The notes below the pieces were generated by a model. The model was not told the DNA's origin, did not search any database, and was given only the letters and a program-made list of their open reading frames with translations. The position numbers were made by a program, and so were the translations under genes. A stretch of 64,000 nt of DNA from Candidatus Pseudobacter hemicellulosilyticus (GTDB lineage: Bacteria > Bacteroidota > Bacteroidia > Chitinophagales > Chitinophagaceae): assembly GCA_029202545.1 (NCBI GenBank), contig CP119311.1:6324001-6388000 (forward strand), given 5' to 3'. This document shows, in pieces, positions 34,358-43,304 of this stretch (positions are counted from its first letter, which is position 1; every line of letters starts with the position of its first letter).

Positions 34358-37306
34358 TTAGATCTTCAGCCTGCAGCTCAGTCCATAATAAAATGCAGGG
34401 ATATAACTGCTGCCAAACAGGGAGGCATCCGTATTGTTGCTGCTGTTGCGCACCCTGGCCATATTGTTGATAAAATTGATGGCATTGAAGGACACCGATG
34501 CCAGTTCCCCGATCTCCTTGGTAATGCCGATATTGGCCGAGTAATAAGCAGAGACCTTATTAGGATTGAAATAATAATCTGTATTGGACTTGATCACCAA
34601 CCTTGCCAGCTCATTGTAAAGAGTGGGATCATTGTCTTTGGCCCAGAGGAATTTTTCCTGAAAAGGGATCCTGGTATTCATATCGTCCAGGCTGACATAA
34701 TAGTCCGGGTACAGGCCCACGAAACGGTTACCGCCATAGACCCCCTGCTTGCTGGAAGAAGGCAGGTACTCATCCCTGCTGTCCAGCACAAAACCTCGCT
34801 GGCCATTGCTGCGCTCACTCAGGTTACGGGAAAAATCGTACAGGGAGCATTCCAGCCTGGCAGAAAGGATCAGTCTGATGGAAGGGATATGCGTAGTGGC
34901 GGTAACATTCATGTTCAGGCTCCTGGACAGGCTGCCATTGGCAGAGAGCGCGCCACCGGTAAAATAACCTACAAATTTATAGAAGCTGCCATCGGCCATG
35001 GTCTGGGTAGTATTAGGCATATAGGCAGTCACGGTCTCATCCACGCCGCGGTAGTAATAATAGTTACCATCCACCCGGAATGCAGTACGGATAGACCGGA
35101 TCTCTTTGAAATCAATGATCCAGCTCAGTCTTCTCCGCAATACCGTAGGGCCGTTGATGGCTTTGGCATTACCTATATAACGGGTGATCTCTTTATACGG
35201 AACTGTTTCAGCAGGCAGGGCGCCGCTCTTGTCGGTGATAGTGACCACACCGGTCTGATGATCTACCGTATACTGGCGGTTGGCAATGGGAATAGCTGAT
35301 TTTTCCACCTGGGTCTCGTCAGTGAACTTATAGGTAAAGGGTGAAAACACATTGATGCCATCGTAGCTGTCGAAGGTCTTGTCCTGTGCTGCTGTGATCA
35401 TGATCCGCGTGCCTTCAATATTAGCGCTCATGCTGATCTCTTTCTGGATCGTGTACTGCCATTTCAGGTCGGGGTTGAACAGGCGCGTGGAAGGCATGGT
35501 ATAGAACGCGTAATAGGTTAAGCCATCCGAGGTAGTGCCGGGCGAAAAGGTCTTTATATCCCTGTAGCTAAGCTGCGGGAAGAGGACGCTGAAGGCCGGC
35601 AACTTGGCTGATTTGCCCCAGCCCACCCGGACACTTAGGTCCCGGACACGACGTTTGGCCTTCTCCCAAAAAACATATTCCCCGTTGAAGCGCGGCGAGA
35701 GCGTACCCACCGTACCGTACTCCGATCCTTTCACGTCCGTGATATCGGAACGCAGACCGGCCACCAGCCGGATGGAAGACTGGCCCAGGGGGATATGCAC
35801 GCGGTCTTCCGCATACAGAGCATAGTTGCTGATATTGGAGAACTGGTCATAGCGGTACTCCCGCCAGTCGGGCGCATAACGCAGGTCCTGGTAATAATTG
35901 CCGCGGCCATTGTTGCTGCTCTTATCCATCTCCACGCCCAACTTCAGGTTATTGTTGACAATACCAAAGTTGCGGTTCCAGTTGGCTTTGAGCCGGCCTG
36001 AATAGTTGAAGGCCTTGCTGTCATTGTAACTGATCTCGTACCATTCACCCGGCGGGATCAGGATCACAGCGGCATTGGGGTTCTCATCATAATGCTGTCC
36101 CACATTATACCCTTCTTCCGTAGCATGAACAGACGGTGCAGAAGAAGCAGTGAGTTTTTTGCTGCTGGTCTCGGAGAAGCGGTCGTTGTAGTTCAGGCCG
36201 CCACTCAATTCTATATTGGTTATCCAGGGTTTGTTGAGCTGCCACTTGAGCGACAGATTTCCCCGCAACACATGATCGTTCATTTTGGAATAGGTGTTCA
36301 CAAACAGGTCGGGGTCCGATTCAGAATTGTACCCGCCGGTATTACCCGTGATCCCGATATCCAGGAACAAAGGCTGCCGGCTCTTCTGGTTGAAAGTATT
36401 GCTATAGTTCAGGGAAAGACTATTCCGCGCATAAGTGGTATAAGGTGAAGTCAGATCCGAGATAGAGCGGGTATGCTCCAGGCTCAGGTTCAGCACCCCA
36501 TTCCCCTCACCCAGCCCAAAGCCTTTGGCTACCGCCACCTGCTTGGTATTGGGTTTGGTCATCATGTCAATGATCAGGGGCGATTTACCCTTGCGGGTAT
36601 TGATCTTCACCAGGCCATTGGTCATATCGCCATATTCCACGGAGGCTACGCCGGTCACGATCTCAATGCTTTCAACATTGGTGGAGGCAATATTACGCAT
36701 ATCCGCCCCCGTCATACCAGGCAAAGCGCTGTTGGCTATCCTGGTCCCATCCACTTCCACTGCCACGCCAAACAGGGCATTACCCATTTCACCACTGGTG
36801 CCGTTCACCGCTATAGGTTGCGACGCGGACGTGGCCAGGTGCTGGTTCCTGTTGGTCTTAAAGCCAGGCAGCAGGCTGGTAGCGGCCGCCACATTCAGCA
36901 GCTGCATATGGTCCAGTGCTGTCCGGTCAATTAGATAGGATGTACCCAGGGAGCTGGCCTTTCTTTTGGCCGTCACCATCACTTCTTTCAGTAAAAGATT
37001 GGAAGGCTCCAGGATAAACTGAAGGGTATCCATTCCGCGGGATACTTCCAGTTCAATATTTTTTGATTGAAAGCCGGTGTAGGAGATGGTGAGGATTATT
37101 TTGCCGGCAGGCACATCGCGCAAGCTGAAAGCGCCTCTGGCATCGGCGGTAGCCCATATTTCATGTTCGGCAACGGAGAGGTTGGCAAAGGCGACAGGGG
37201 CCTGCTTCTGGCTGCTGATCACTTTGCCAGAAAGGGTATACTGGCTGACCGCGGCATGAACGAGCCCGAGAATGGATCCAATAACAAGAATAATGTGCCT
37301 TACCAT
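34358..37306 (-). CDS. TonB-dependent receptor with carboxypeptidase-like domain
   Basis: 982 residues. Signal ~1-21; carboxypeptidase-regulatory-like domain ~24-110 ('VISSQKQAPVAFANLSV'); plug ~125-250 with 'VNGTSGEMGNALFGVAVEVDGTRI', 'NVESIEIVTGVASVEYGDMTNGLVKINTRKG'; barrel to the end (SCRLKI). There is no STN domain and no FecR/sigma pair nearby, so it is not a self-regulating transducer. First gene of a four-gene operon with DUF4876, DUF6850 and cytochrome c peroxidase. The ligand is unknown; redox chemistry downstream hints at a metal or haem compound (inference). Confidence 0.9.
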   Translation of the reverse strand: MVRHIILVIGSILGLVHAAVSQYTLSGKVISSQKQAPVAFANLSVAEHEIWATADARGAFSLRDVPAGKIILTISYTGFQSKNIELEVSRGMDTLQFILEPSNLLLKEVMVTAKRKASSLGTSYLIDRTALDHMQLLNVAAATSLLPGFKTNRNQHLATSASQPIAVNGTSGEMGNALFGVAVEVDGTRIANSALPGMTGADMRNIASTNVESIEIVTGVASVEYGDMTNGLVKINTRKGKSPLIIDMMTKPNTKQVAVAKGFGLGEGNGVLNLSLEHTRSISDLTSPYTTYARNSLSLNYSNTFNQKSRQPLFLDIGITGNTGGYNSESDPDLFVNTYSKMNDHVLRGNLSLKWQLNKPWITNIELSGGLNYNDRFSETSSKKLTASSAPSVHATEEGYNVGQHYDENPNAAVILIPPGEWYEISYNDSKAFNYSGRLKANWNRNFGIVNNNLKLGVEMDKSSNNGRGNYYQDLRYAPDWREYRYDQFSNISNYALYAEDRVHIPLGQSSIRLVAGLRSDITDVKGSEYGTVGTLSPRFNGEYVFWEKAKRRVRDLSVRVGWGKSAKLPAFSVLFPQLSYRDIKTFSPGTTSDGLTYYAFYTMPSTRLFNPDLKWQYTIQKEISMSANIEGTRIMITAAQDKTFDSYDGINVFSPFTYKFTDETQVEKSAIPIANRQYTVDHQTGVVTITDKSGALPAETVPYKEITRYIGNAKAINGPTVLRRRLSWIIDFKEIRSIRTAFRVDGNYYYYRGVDETVTAYMPNTTQTMADGSFYKFVGYFTGGALSANGSLSRSLNMNVTATTHIPSIRLILSARLECSLYDFSRNLSERSNGQRGFVLDSRDEYLPSSSKQGVYGGNRFVGLYPDYYVSLDDMNTRIPFQEKFLWAKDNDPTLYNELARLVIKSNTDYYFNPNKVSAYYSANIGITKEIGELASVSFNAINFINNMARVRNSSNNTDASLFGSSYIPAFYYGLSCRLKI

Positions 37307-37490
37307 GAATTAGCTACTTCAGATCAAAACAAGTACGGTTAACAAAATGCAACTGCCTGTACTCTTTTTTAGGGGGGAACAAGTAGTAGCCATTGTGAAA
37401 CAGTAAATTATCTCTAATGAAATGCAAAACTCGTCTAAGGGGAGGCGCTTCCTGTTACGATATGCGGAAAATGTAAGTCGCCAAAACGAC

Positions 37491-37518
37491 GCGGGCGGGA
37501 AAAATATTCCCCGCCCGC
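37491..37518 (-). terminator. GC-rich hairpin below the plug-barrel gene
   Basis: A perfect 9-bp stem, GCGGGCGGG / CCCGCCCGC, with a 10-base loop, 31 bases past the stop at 37549. On the minus strand it lacks a clear T-run, so it may be an imperfect terminator or a 3'-protecting hairpin. Confidence 0.5.
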
Positions 37519-37548
37519 TTGTCTAAATATTATTCAACTAAATGAGGA

Positions 37549-39672
37549 TCAAAGTTTCAGGTTAGCGCCCAGACCATAATACCGTAAGTAGGTATTATCG
37601 GCGTCACCATCCCTGGTCCTGAAAATATTCCTGCCGCTGAGGTACAGGTCCAGGTTCCCGATCCTGGTATTGCCCAGGTTAATGCCGGCATAGATATGCT
37701 GCAGCATAAAGCTGTTAGCCTCCTGGAAATAAACGATGCTGCCGTTGCTGACCAGCTGCCGGTCGAAATAATACAGGACATTAAAGCCGGCATTGAACTT
37801 CCCAATGCTAAAATGGTTGTTCCAGCCACCGGTCCACTTATTCTTAGGATCAGTAGCGGGGCCTATAGGCGCCACGGAGCTATCAGACCTTACGGCGCTG
37901 ATCTCCTGTTTCTGGGTAGTAGCCTGGATGCCTGCACGCCAGTTCAGCTGGCCAAGCGCCAGGTCAGTACCAATGCCAATGCGATGGGAAGCAGCCTTTA
38001 GCTTCCAGTCGGACACCTGGTTGAAGATGCCCCCAGGACCAGGGGTTCCCAGCAGTAATGTGATATAGGAAGCCATATCCTGGTAATTATAATCAAGGGT
38101 CAGCTTCTTATTCAGCAAGCTGGCATTGGCGCCTGCCTGCCAGGACCTGTCCTTATCCTGTCCGATAGTTGGCCAGGAACCGGGTGTTGCGGTAATACCG
38201 GGCAGATGGACGGAATACATATACCCATTAGCAGGATCGGCAGCAGCGGTACCCAGCACATTGGTCCCATACGGCAGTTTAGCGTAGGAGCCATAGAGGG
38301 ACAGCGGCAGCTGGCCATCATGCTGGATCAGCTGCCCCAGCTTAACAGTACCGGAGACAAAAGGCAGCGCATCCGGTGTATAACCTTGAGAAGAAATACC
38401 TGTGGGCAGGAACTTCCTGAGACCGGCGGTCAGCAAAGCCACATTTTTGTATTCAACAGACAGGGCCGGCGTAAAACTATAATACTCGCCTTTAGCCTGG
38501 GTGCCTGCTGTAGAAATGGAACCGGGGTTACCCAGTCCAGGCTCTGCGCCAATGACCAGGCCACTGCCATACATGGTTGCGTAATTATCCTTGTAGAAAA
38601 AGTAATGGTATTGCATGTCCAGCGATGGCTGGAAGCTGAACTGGCCAGCGCTCAGGGTATACCGGATATGATCACGGATGCTGAAATGTTCCGTCCGCAT
38701 CCTGTCGGTAGCTATCAGCATGGAGCCATTATTGGGATAGGCGGCAGTAGGCACGTAGGTAAGCTGGTTCATATCCAGTCCACTTTCTCCATTGAGGTAA
38801 GCTACTGATAACAGGTTCTCCCAATGCTTCCACAGGCGGGAACGCAGCTGAACCGATGCTTTGAGGATATTCTGGTTACCGTCCTGGCTGCTGCGGAACT
38901 GGGTGGTCTGGCCGGGCGTAAAATTCAGCTCCAGCTCATCCTTTCCTTTTGCCTGCTGCGGCATATAATACATGCGGGCCGTCAGCTCATGCCGGGGATG
39001 CAGCTGGTAGCTGAGCCAGCCGTTGAACCGGAAACGGGTCAGCTGGTAAGGTGTAGAAGATTGTTTGGCAGCATTTGCAAATTCAGCCGTAGGCAGTATA
39101 TCGCGGAGAATATTGGCGGATACGCCCGCTGTCAGCTTTTTTTGCTGGAACCGGGCCGACAGATAATACTGGTGAAAGAAATCGGGCGAGCTGGCGGATT
39201 TTCCGCCGCCTTCACCATCCATAAAGTGACGGTCTACCAGGTAGCTGCTACCAGCAAACGAAATTCCTTTAGGCCTGCCGCTATGCTGCCGGGTAGTGAC
39301 CAGGATCAGCACATCATTGCCGGCAGTGGAGCCAGAAGATGTGCGCAGATTTGCCTGGGCGTCCAGCACCATGCTGACAGATTCAATATCCTGGATGGGA
39401 TAGGCATCAGCATCGTTCATGGGGATGCCATCTACCACATAGACCAGCGTGGCCTGATCTGTATAACGTCCGGAAAAATAAACATTGACAGCCTCACGCA
39501 AAGAGCGGAAAGGCATTTTTGCCAGGTCTTCTCCCTTCACCGTAACATGATGGGTATACTCCTTTCTGAGCAGGACGCCGCCGGCGTCAAAATAAGTGGA
39601 GTCAGTCTGTGCGCTCATCCATAAGGGGCATAGGAAGCAGGCAATGATAAGGATTGGTTTCAGGTGTCTCAT
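37549..39672 (-). CDS. TonB-dependent receptor plug/barrel protein, short form
   Basis: 707 residues from the ATG at 39670-39672 (MRHLKPILIIACFL, signal ending PLWMSAQ); a longer frame to 39714 adds an unlikely leader. After the signal it goes straight into a small plug ('KEYTHHVTVKGEDLAKMPFRSLREAVNVYF', 'YVVDGIPMNDADAYPIQDIESVSMVLDAQANL') and a barrel ending LGANLKL. It lacks both the carboxypeptidase-like and STN domains, and the plug is shorter than usual. It is a single gene with its own promoter; the ligand cannot be told. Confidence 0.85.
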   Translation of the reverse strand: MRHLKPILIIACFLCPLWMSAQTDSTYFDAGGVLLRKEYTHHVTVKGEDLAKMPFRSLREAVNVYFSGRYTDQATLVYVVDGIPMNDADAYPIQDIESVSMVLDAQANLRTSSGSTAGNDVLILVTTRQHSGRPKGISFAGSSYLVDRHFMDGEGGGKSASSPDFFHQYYLSARFQQKKLTAGVSANILRDILPTAEFANAAKQSSTPYQLTRFRFNGWLSYQLHPRHELTARMYYMPQQAKGKDELELNFTPGQTTQFRSSQDGNQNILKASVQLRSRLWKHWENLLSVAYLNGESGLDMNQLTYVPTAAYPNNGSMLIATDRMRTEHFSIRDHIRYTLSAGQFSFQPSLDMQYHYFFYKDNYATMYGSGLVIGAEPGLGNPGSISTAGTQAKGEYYSFTPALSVEYKNVALLTAGLRKFLPTGISSQGYTPDALPFVSGTVKLGQLIQHDGQLPLSLYGSYAKLPYGTNVLGTAAADPANGYMYSVHLPGITATPGSWPTIGQDKDRSWQAGANASLLNKKLTLDYNYQDMASYITLLLGTPGPGGIFNQVSDWKLKAASHRIGIGTDLALGQLNWRAGIQATTQKQEISAVRSDSSVAPIGPATDPKNKWTGGWNNHFSIGKFNAGFNVLYYFDRQLVSNGSIVYFQEANSFMLQHIYAGINLGNTRIGNLDLYLSGRNIFRTRDGDADNTYLRYYGLGANLKL

Positions 39673-39686
39673 TACAGGGGTTTGGA

Positions 39687-39694
39687 CAAAAATA
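39687..39694 (-). promoter_or_regulatory. -7 box of the plug-barrel gene
   Basis: TATTTTTG on the minus strand, an exact TAnnTTTG match 14 bases above the ATG at 39672. The nearest TTG upstream is only 13 bases away, so the -33 element is poor. Confidence 0.45.
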
Positions 39695-39716
39695 CAAAAT
39701 CCGCCTGCAATCACTA

Positions 39717-39749
39717 TTGCCGCTATATTTTTAACATTTGATATTTTTG
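39717..39749 (+). promoter_or_regulatory. promoter of the symporter gene, leaderless candidate
   Basis: TTG (39717-39719), 22 bases, then TATTTTTG (39742-39749), both exact to the Bacteroidota consensus. The ATG is only 4 bases further on. Transcription should start at or next to the ATG, which would give a leaderless mRNA. Confidence 0.5.
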
Positions 39750-39753
39750 CCAG

Positions 39754-40716
39754 ATGAAAATAGACAGGTTTGTTATTGCGATCGTGATCAGTATTGTGCT
39801 GGCTTATTTTTTTCCGCAGTTGGGAAGCAGGGACAGTAAAGTGCCATTGGACAGTATCTCCTCCGGCGGCATCATGATAGTTTTCCTGTTATACGGTATG
39901 AAGCTGAGCCTGCCGGAACTGAGATCCGGTCTGGCCAACTGGCGTATGCATGTGCTGGTGCAATTCATCACCTTCCTGGTATTCCCGGTGCTGGTACTCC
40001 CCTTCTACCCGTTGGTACATACCCCGCAGCAGGAACTGTTATGGATCTCCGTTCTCTTCCTGGCAGCCCTGCCCTCTACTGTGTCCTCTTCAGTGGTGAT
40101 GGTGTCCATGGCCAAAGGCAATGTACCAGCCGCTATTTTCAATGCCAGTATTTCCGGTATCATCGGCATTGTGATCACGCCTTTATGGATGCGGCTCTTC
40201 CTCCAGGATAGCGGCGGCCTGAGTGATTCCGGCGCCATCTATCAATCCCTGCTCATTGAGCTGGTCCTGCCACTGACAGTTGGCCTGCTGCTGCAACCTT
40301 TCTTCGGTAAATGGGTGAAACGAAATCTAAAGGTCTTATCCCTGTTCGATAAAGGTGTGATCCTGCTCATTATATATAAAAGCTTTGTCCACTCTTTCGA
40401 GGATAACCTGTTCAGCAGTGTAGGCCCCGTGCTTTTTGGCGGACTGGTGGTCATTGTGCTGGTGCTATTTTATACCGTCTACGCCCTGTCGGGATTTTTT
40501 GCCCGGCGACTGGGTTTCAACCGTGAAGATGAGATCAGCACCCGTTTCTGCGGCACCAAGAAATCGCTGATGCATGGCACCGTATTCTCCAAAGCGCTCT
40601 TTGCCAACAGCGGCAATATGGGCCTGATCCTCCTGCCACTGATGCTGTTCCATGCCTTGCAGATATTGATCGTGAGTGTGAAAGCCACCAAAATGGCGAA
40701 AGAGGTACGGGAATAG
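39754..40716 (+). CDS. bile acid:sodium symporter family (SBF-like) transporter
   Basis: 320 residues, almost entirely hydrophobic, with about ten membrane helices. Family features: 'MIVFLLYGMKLSLPELRSGL' early, 'LAALPSTVSSSVVMVSMAKGNVPAAIFNASISG' (the crossover motif that binds substrate and Na+), and 'FCGTKKSLMHGTVFSKALF' in the second repeat. It is of the YfeH/SBF-like subgroup (PF13593 type). It moves an organic anion across the inner membrane with sodium; the substrate is not evident from context. Single gene divergent from a TonB receptor. Confidence 0.9.
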   Translation: MKIDRFVIAIVISIVLAYFFPQLGSRDSKVPLDSISSGGIMIVFLLYGMKLSLPELRSGLANWRMHVLVQFITFLVFPVLVLPFYPLVHTPQQELLWISVLFLAALPSTVSSSVVMVSMAKGNVPAAIFNASISGIIGIVITPLWMRLFLQDSGGLSDSGAIYQSLLIELVLPLTVGLLLQPFFGKWVKRNLKVLSLFDKGVILLIIYKSFVHSFEDNLFSSVGPVLFGGLVVIVLVLFYTVYALSGFFARRLGFNREDEISTRFCGTKKSLMHGTVFSKALFANSGNMGLILLPLMLFHALQILIVSVKATKMAKEVRE

Positions 40717-40797
40717 CGGAAATCAGCTCCCTTTTTTCATAGCGGGCTGTACAGGTGGTTCTACGTACCTTTACCGGAACCAGCAATTGCAATACTA

Positions 40798-41382
40798 TTG
40801 GCAGCAGATCCAACAGAAAGGACAGCCCTTCAACGAGCGGCTTCGGGGGATGAGCAATCCTACGGACTATTATTTCACCAGCATCTGGGGAAGCTGTATG
40901 GTCTCGCCTACTCTTTCACCAAATCGGACGAGCTGGCCAAGGATATCTGCCAGGAAGTGTTCCTGCGCATCTGGCATTACCGGGAGAAGCTGGCCGAAGT
41001 AGAAAATTTTGAGGCCTGGCTGATCACGGTTGCCAAAAATCATATCCGCAATACTTTAAAGAAGAAGGTCCTGGTCACGCGCAACGAGGCGCAGCTGCTG
41101 GCGCATATGCAGGACAGCGCTCCTTCGGTGCAGCAGCGGCTGGAATGGAAGGAATGGGAAGGGCATTTGCGCGAGGCGGTGGATCGTTTGCCGCCGCAGA
41201 TGCAGCAGGTTTTCCGGCTCAGCCGTTTTGAGGGCCTGAGCCATGCCGAGATCGCGGAGCGCCTGCAGATCTCCCGTGTCACTTCGCAGAACCATGTGGC
41301 GCGCGCCCTGGCGCTGGTGCGGCAGTATCTCCTGGAGAAACAGAATTATCTGGGACTGGTGCTGCTCTTCCTGGTACGCTGA
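40798..41382 (+). CDS. ECF RNA polymerase sigma factor
   Basis: A 194-residue sigma factor that must start with TTG (40798-40800) or another non-ATG codon, as no ATG precedes region 2 in frame. Region 2: 'DELAKDICQEVFLRIWHYREKL'. Region 4: 'LSRFEGLSHAEIAERLQISRVTSQNHVARAL'. The C-terminus is hydrophobic (LGLVLLFLVR). A -7-like TACCTTTA (40766-40773) lies above it. It heads the plus-strand SusCD operon, but 471 bases separate it from FecR. Confidence 0.9.
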   Translation: MAADPTERTALQRAASGDEQSYGLLFHQHLGKLYGLAYSFTKSDELAKDICQEVFLRIWHYREKLAEVENFEAWLITVAKNHIRNTLKKKVLVTRNEAQLLAHMQDSAPSVQQRLEWKEWEGHLREAVDRLPPQMQQVFRLSRFEGLSHAEIAERLQISRVTSQNHVARALALVRQYLLEKQNYLGLVLLFLVR

Positions 41383-41400
41383 CAGCAATCAACAAACCCA

Positions 41401-41700
41401 AGTCCGGAATTTTTTGTTCTGGGACGAACCTAAAAACCAGCCGTCTGAAAATAGTAACCCTGTCAGCGCAGTCAACCTGTAACCAGATACACGCTGCCAG
41501 TCCTGAGTTCTTTTTTTTGGGACGAACCTAAAGGCCCGCGGAGCAAAAATATAAACCCTGTCAACGCAGTCAGCCTATAACCGGACACACGCTGTCAGTC
41601 CTGAGTTCTTTTTTTGGGACAAACCAGAATGCCCGCATCCAGCAACCATAGCTCTTGCCAACCCGGAACCTTTTGTTTTGGGACGAACCTAAAAACACAC
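41401..41700 (+). repeat. degenerate ~97-bp tandem repeat between sigma and FecR
   Basis: Four copies of a core, T-rich run then GGGACGAACCTAAA, with GGGAC at 41421, 41519, 41616 and 41680 (periods 98, 97 and 64). Between copies 1-2 and 2-3 the filler also repeats (CCCTGTCA.CGCAGTCA.CCT.TAACC.GA.ACACGCTG.CAGTCCTGAGTTC pattern). Copy 3 has GGGACAAACC. Copies 1 and 4 would both encode LFWDEPKN if translated, but copies 2 and 3 are out of frame. It is not a CRISPR (spacers are not unique). The other sigma-FecR gaps here are 88-108 bases, so these repeats explain the 471-base gap. Confidence 0.75.
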
Positions 41701-41853
41701 CGCCAGAAACGAAGCCCACCACAGTTTTCAGCCCCTTATCCCCGGTAAACCGACCAGCCTTTACGAACGCTTGTTACCCATCTTCCCAAAATAGTTTTAA
41801 AAAAACTGCTCCTTCACTGATTAGCCTTTTTAAAAAACTTGTCTACTAATTAT

Positions 41854-43110
41854 ATGGCCCCCTCCAACTTACCAGAACTATTACAAAAGCTGCTCGACAA
41901 TACCCTCCAACCGGAGGAGCTGCAGGCACTCCGCCAGTGGCTGGCCGATCCCGCGCATGATACAGCGGTGGAAGATTTCATTGAAAAAATTTATTACCAG
42001 CACCGATACCAGGAAGCCCCTGCCGCTTCTATCGAAGCACTACAGCGCCTCCTGATAGCGCAGCTGCAACAAACACCCAATGCCGGACTGAAGGCAACCG
42101 GATCCGATCCGTTGAAACAGGCCGCCGAAACAGAAACAGCCATCGTAACGCCGATAGGCCGGAACCGCCGCCGTCAATGGCTGGCCGCTGCCGCTATCAC
42201 TATTGGCATTGGGTTAACTGCCTATTTCTGGCTGGCCACTCCCACAGAAGCTCCGGCCACCGCCGCAAACAATACCACACCTACTACGCCGCCCAAACCC
42301 GGCACAGACGGCGCTATCCTGACCCTGGCCGATGGCCGGCAACTCACCCTGGACAGCCTGGGCAATGGAGCGCTGACCACCGAGAACGGCATGCAGGTTG
42401 TGCTGGAGAACCAGCAGCTGAGCTACCGCGCCACCCATACCGAAGCACCCGAAGCCATTACCTATAATACCCTCACCACCCCGCGTGGCCGGCAGTTCCG
42501 CATGGTCCTGCCCGATGGCACCAGGGTATGGCTCAACTCAGCATCGTCCCTGGTGTATCCTACCCGCTTCACCGGTACAGAACGTAAAGTGACCATTACC
42601 GGCGAGGCTTATTTTGAAGTGGCGAAGCAACCCCAGCAGCCTTTTCGGGTAGTGGCCTATGATCATACCACCGAAGTACTCGGAACCGATCTCAATATCA
42701 ACGCCTATACCGATGAACCCTATACCCGGACCACATTGATAGATGGCCGGATCCGCGTACTGCCGCTGGGCGCGGACAGTAAACCGGTGAACCTGCAACC
42801 CGGCCAGCAGGTATTGCTCGCCAATGGCAACCCGTCCCAAACCCGCGTAGTGACAGCAGATACAGAAGAAGTGGTTGCCTGGAAGAACGGCTATTTCCAG
42901 TTCAGTGAAATTGATATCCAGGCCCTGATGCGGCAGGTAGCACGCTGGTATGATGTAAGTATCCGCTATGAAGGCAACCTGGATCAGCTGCACTTTTCCG
43001 GCATTGTATCCCGGCGGCAGGAGATGGCGCAGCTGCTGAAGATCCTCGAGGCTTCGCACCAGATCCGTTTCCGGCAGGAAGGACAGACATTGATCGTGTA
43101 TCCCAAATAA
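41854..43110 (+). CDS. FecR-family anti-sigma factor
   Basis: 418 residues from the ATG at 41854; a TTG five codons upstream is possible. Cytoplasmic part ~1-108 with an N-terminal sigma-binding helix ('LLQKLLDNTLQPEELQALRQWLADP'), membrane helix ~110-130, FecR core ~215-315 ('TTPRGRQFRMVLPDGTRVWLN', 'GEAYFEVAKQPQQPF', 'LGTDLNINAYTDEP') and DUF4974 ~340-418. It has the longer SusC-linked form with a 'LTLADGRQLTLDSLGNG' strand. It should hold the sigma factor until the SusC STN domain signals. Confidence 0.93.
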   Translation: MAPSNLPELLQKLLDNTLQPEELQALRQWLADPAHDTAVEDFIEKIYYQHRYQEAPAASIEALQRLLIAQLQQTPNAGLKATGSDPLKQAAETETAIVTPIGRNRRRQWLAAAAITIGIGLTAYFWLATPTEAPATAANNTTPTTPPKPGTDGAILTLADGRQLTLDSLGNGALTTENGMQVVLENQQLSYRATHTEAPEAITYNTLTTPRGRQFRMVLPDGTRVWLNSASSLVYPTRFTGTERKVTITGEAYFEVAKQPQQPFRVVAYDHTTEVLGTDLNINAYTDEPYTRTTLIDGRIRVLPLGADSKPVNLQPGQQVLLANGNPSQTRVVTADTEEVVAWKNGYFQFSEIDIQALMRQVARWYDVSIRYEGNLDQLHFSGIVSRRQEMAQLLKILEASHQIRFRQEGQTLIVYPK

Positions 43111-43178
43111 ACCTCATCCCCACCCTATTCGTTCACAAAAAAATTATGCATGAAGGATTAACCACACATGCTGACATT

Positions 43179-43210
43179 AAAAAACCGGAAGTGGGTCGAA
43201 GCACTTCCGG
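43179..43210 (-). terminator. antisense-oriented terminator in the FecR-susC gap
   Basis: A perfect 9-bp stem, CCGGAAGTG / CACTTCCGG (43185-43193 and 43202-43210), with an 8-base loop. On the minus strand it is followed by TTTTTT (43184-43179), a textbook intrinsic terminator, although both flanking genes are on the plus strand. On the plus strand there is no T-run, so the sense mRNA should pass. Confidence 0.7.
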
Positions 43211-43270
43211 CGAAAGTTAATCGTCAGAAAAACCAGCACTAACAGGCACCGATTCATTCATCAAACTAAC
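43179..43270 (-). ncRNA. predicted cis-antisense RNA to the susC leader
   Basis: Bounded by a consensus promoter (43275-43304) and the terminator at 43179-43210, giving an RNA of about 90 bases transcribed against the 5' leader of susC. In Bacteroides, DonS-type cis-antisense RNAs are encoded in just this place, between the anti-sigma gene and susC, and repress the operon. The start (about 43270) is estimated from promoter spacing. Confidence 0.5.
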
Positions 43271-43274
43271 TGTA

Positions 43275-43304
43275 CAAAAGTATGGAACTACGTGTTCTCA
43301 GCAA
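43275..43304 (-). promoter_or_regulatory. antisense promoter over the susC start codon
   Basis: On the minus strand, TTG (43304-43302), 19 bases, then TACTTTTG (43282-43275). This is an exact match to the Bacteroidota vegetative consensus (TTG, 17-23 bases, TAnnTTTG). The -7 box overlaps the A of the susC ATG and the TTG lies in its seventh and eighth codons. Confidence 0.6.

Noticed and set aside
41401..41700. Regular repeats considered as a CRISPR array.
   Set aside because: The units are long and diverged, the sequences between cores also repeat rather than being unique, spacing is uneven, and no cas gene is near.
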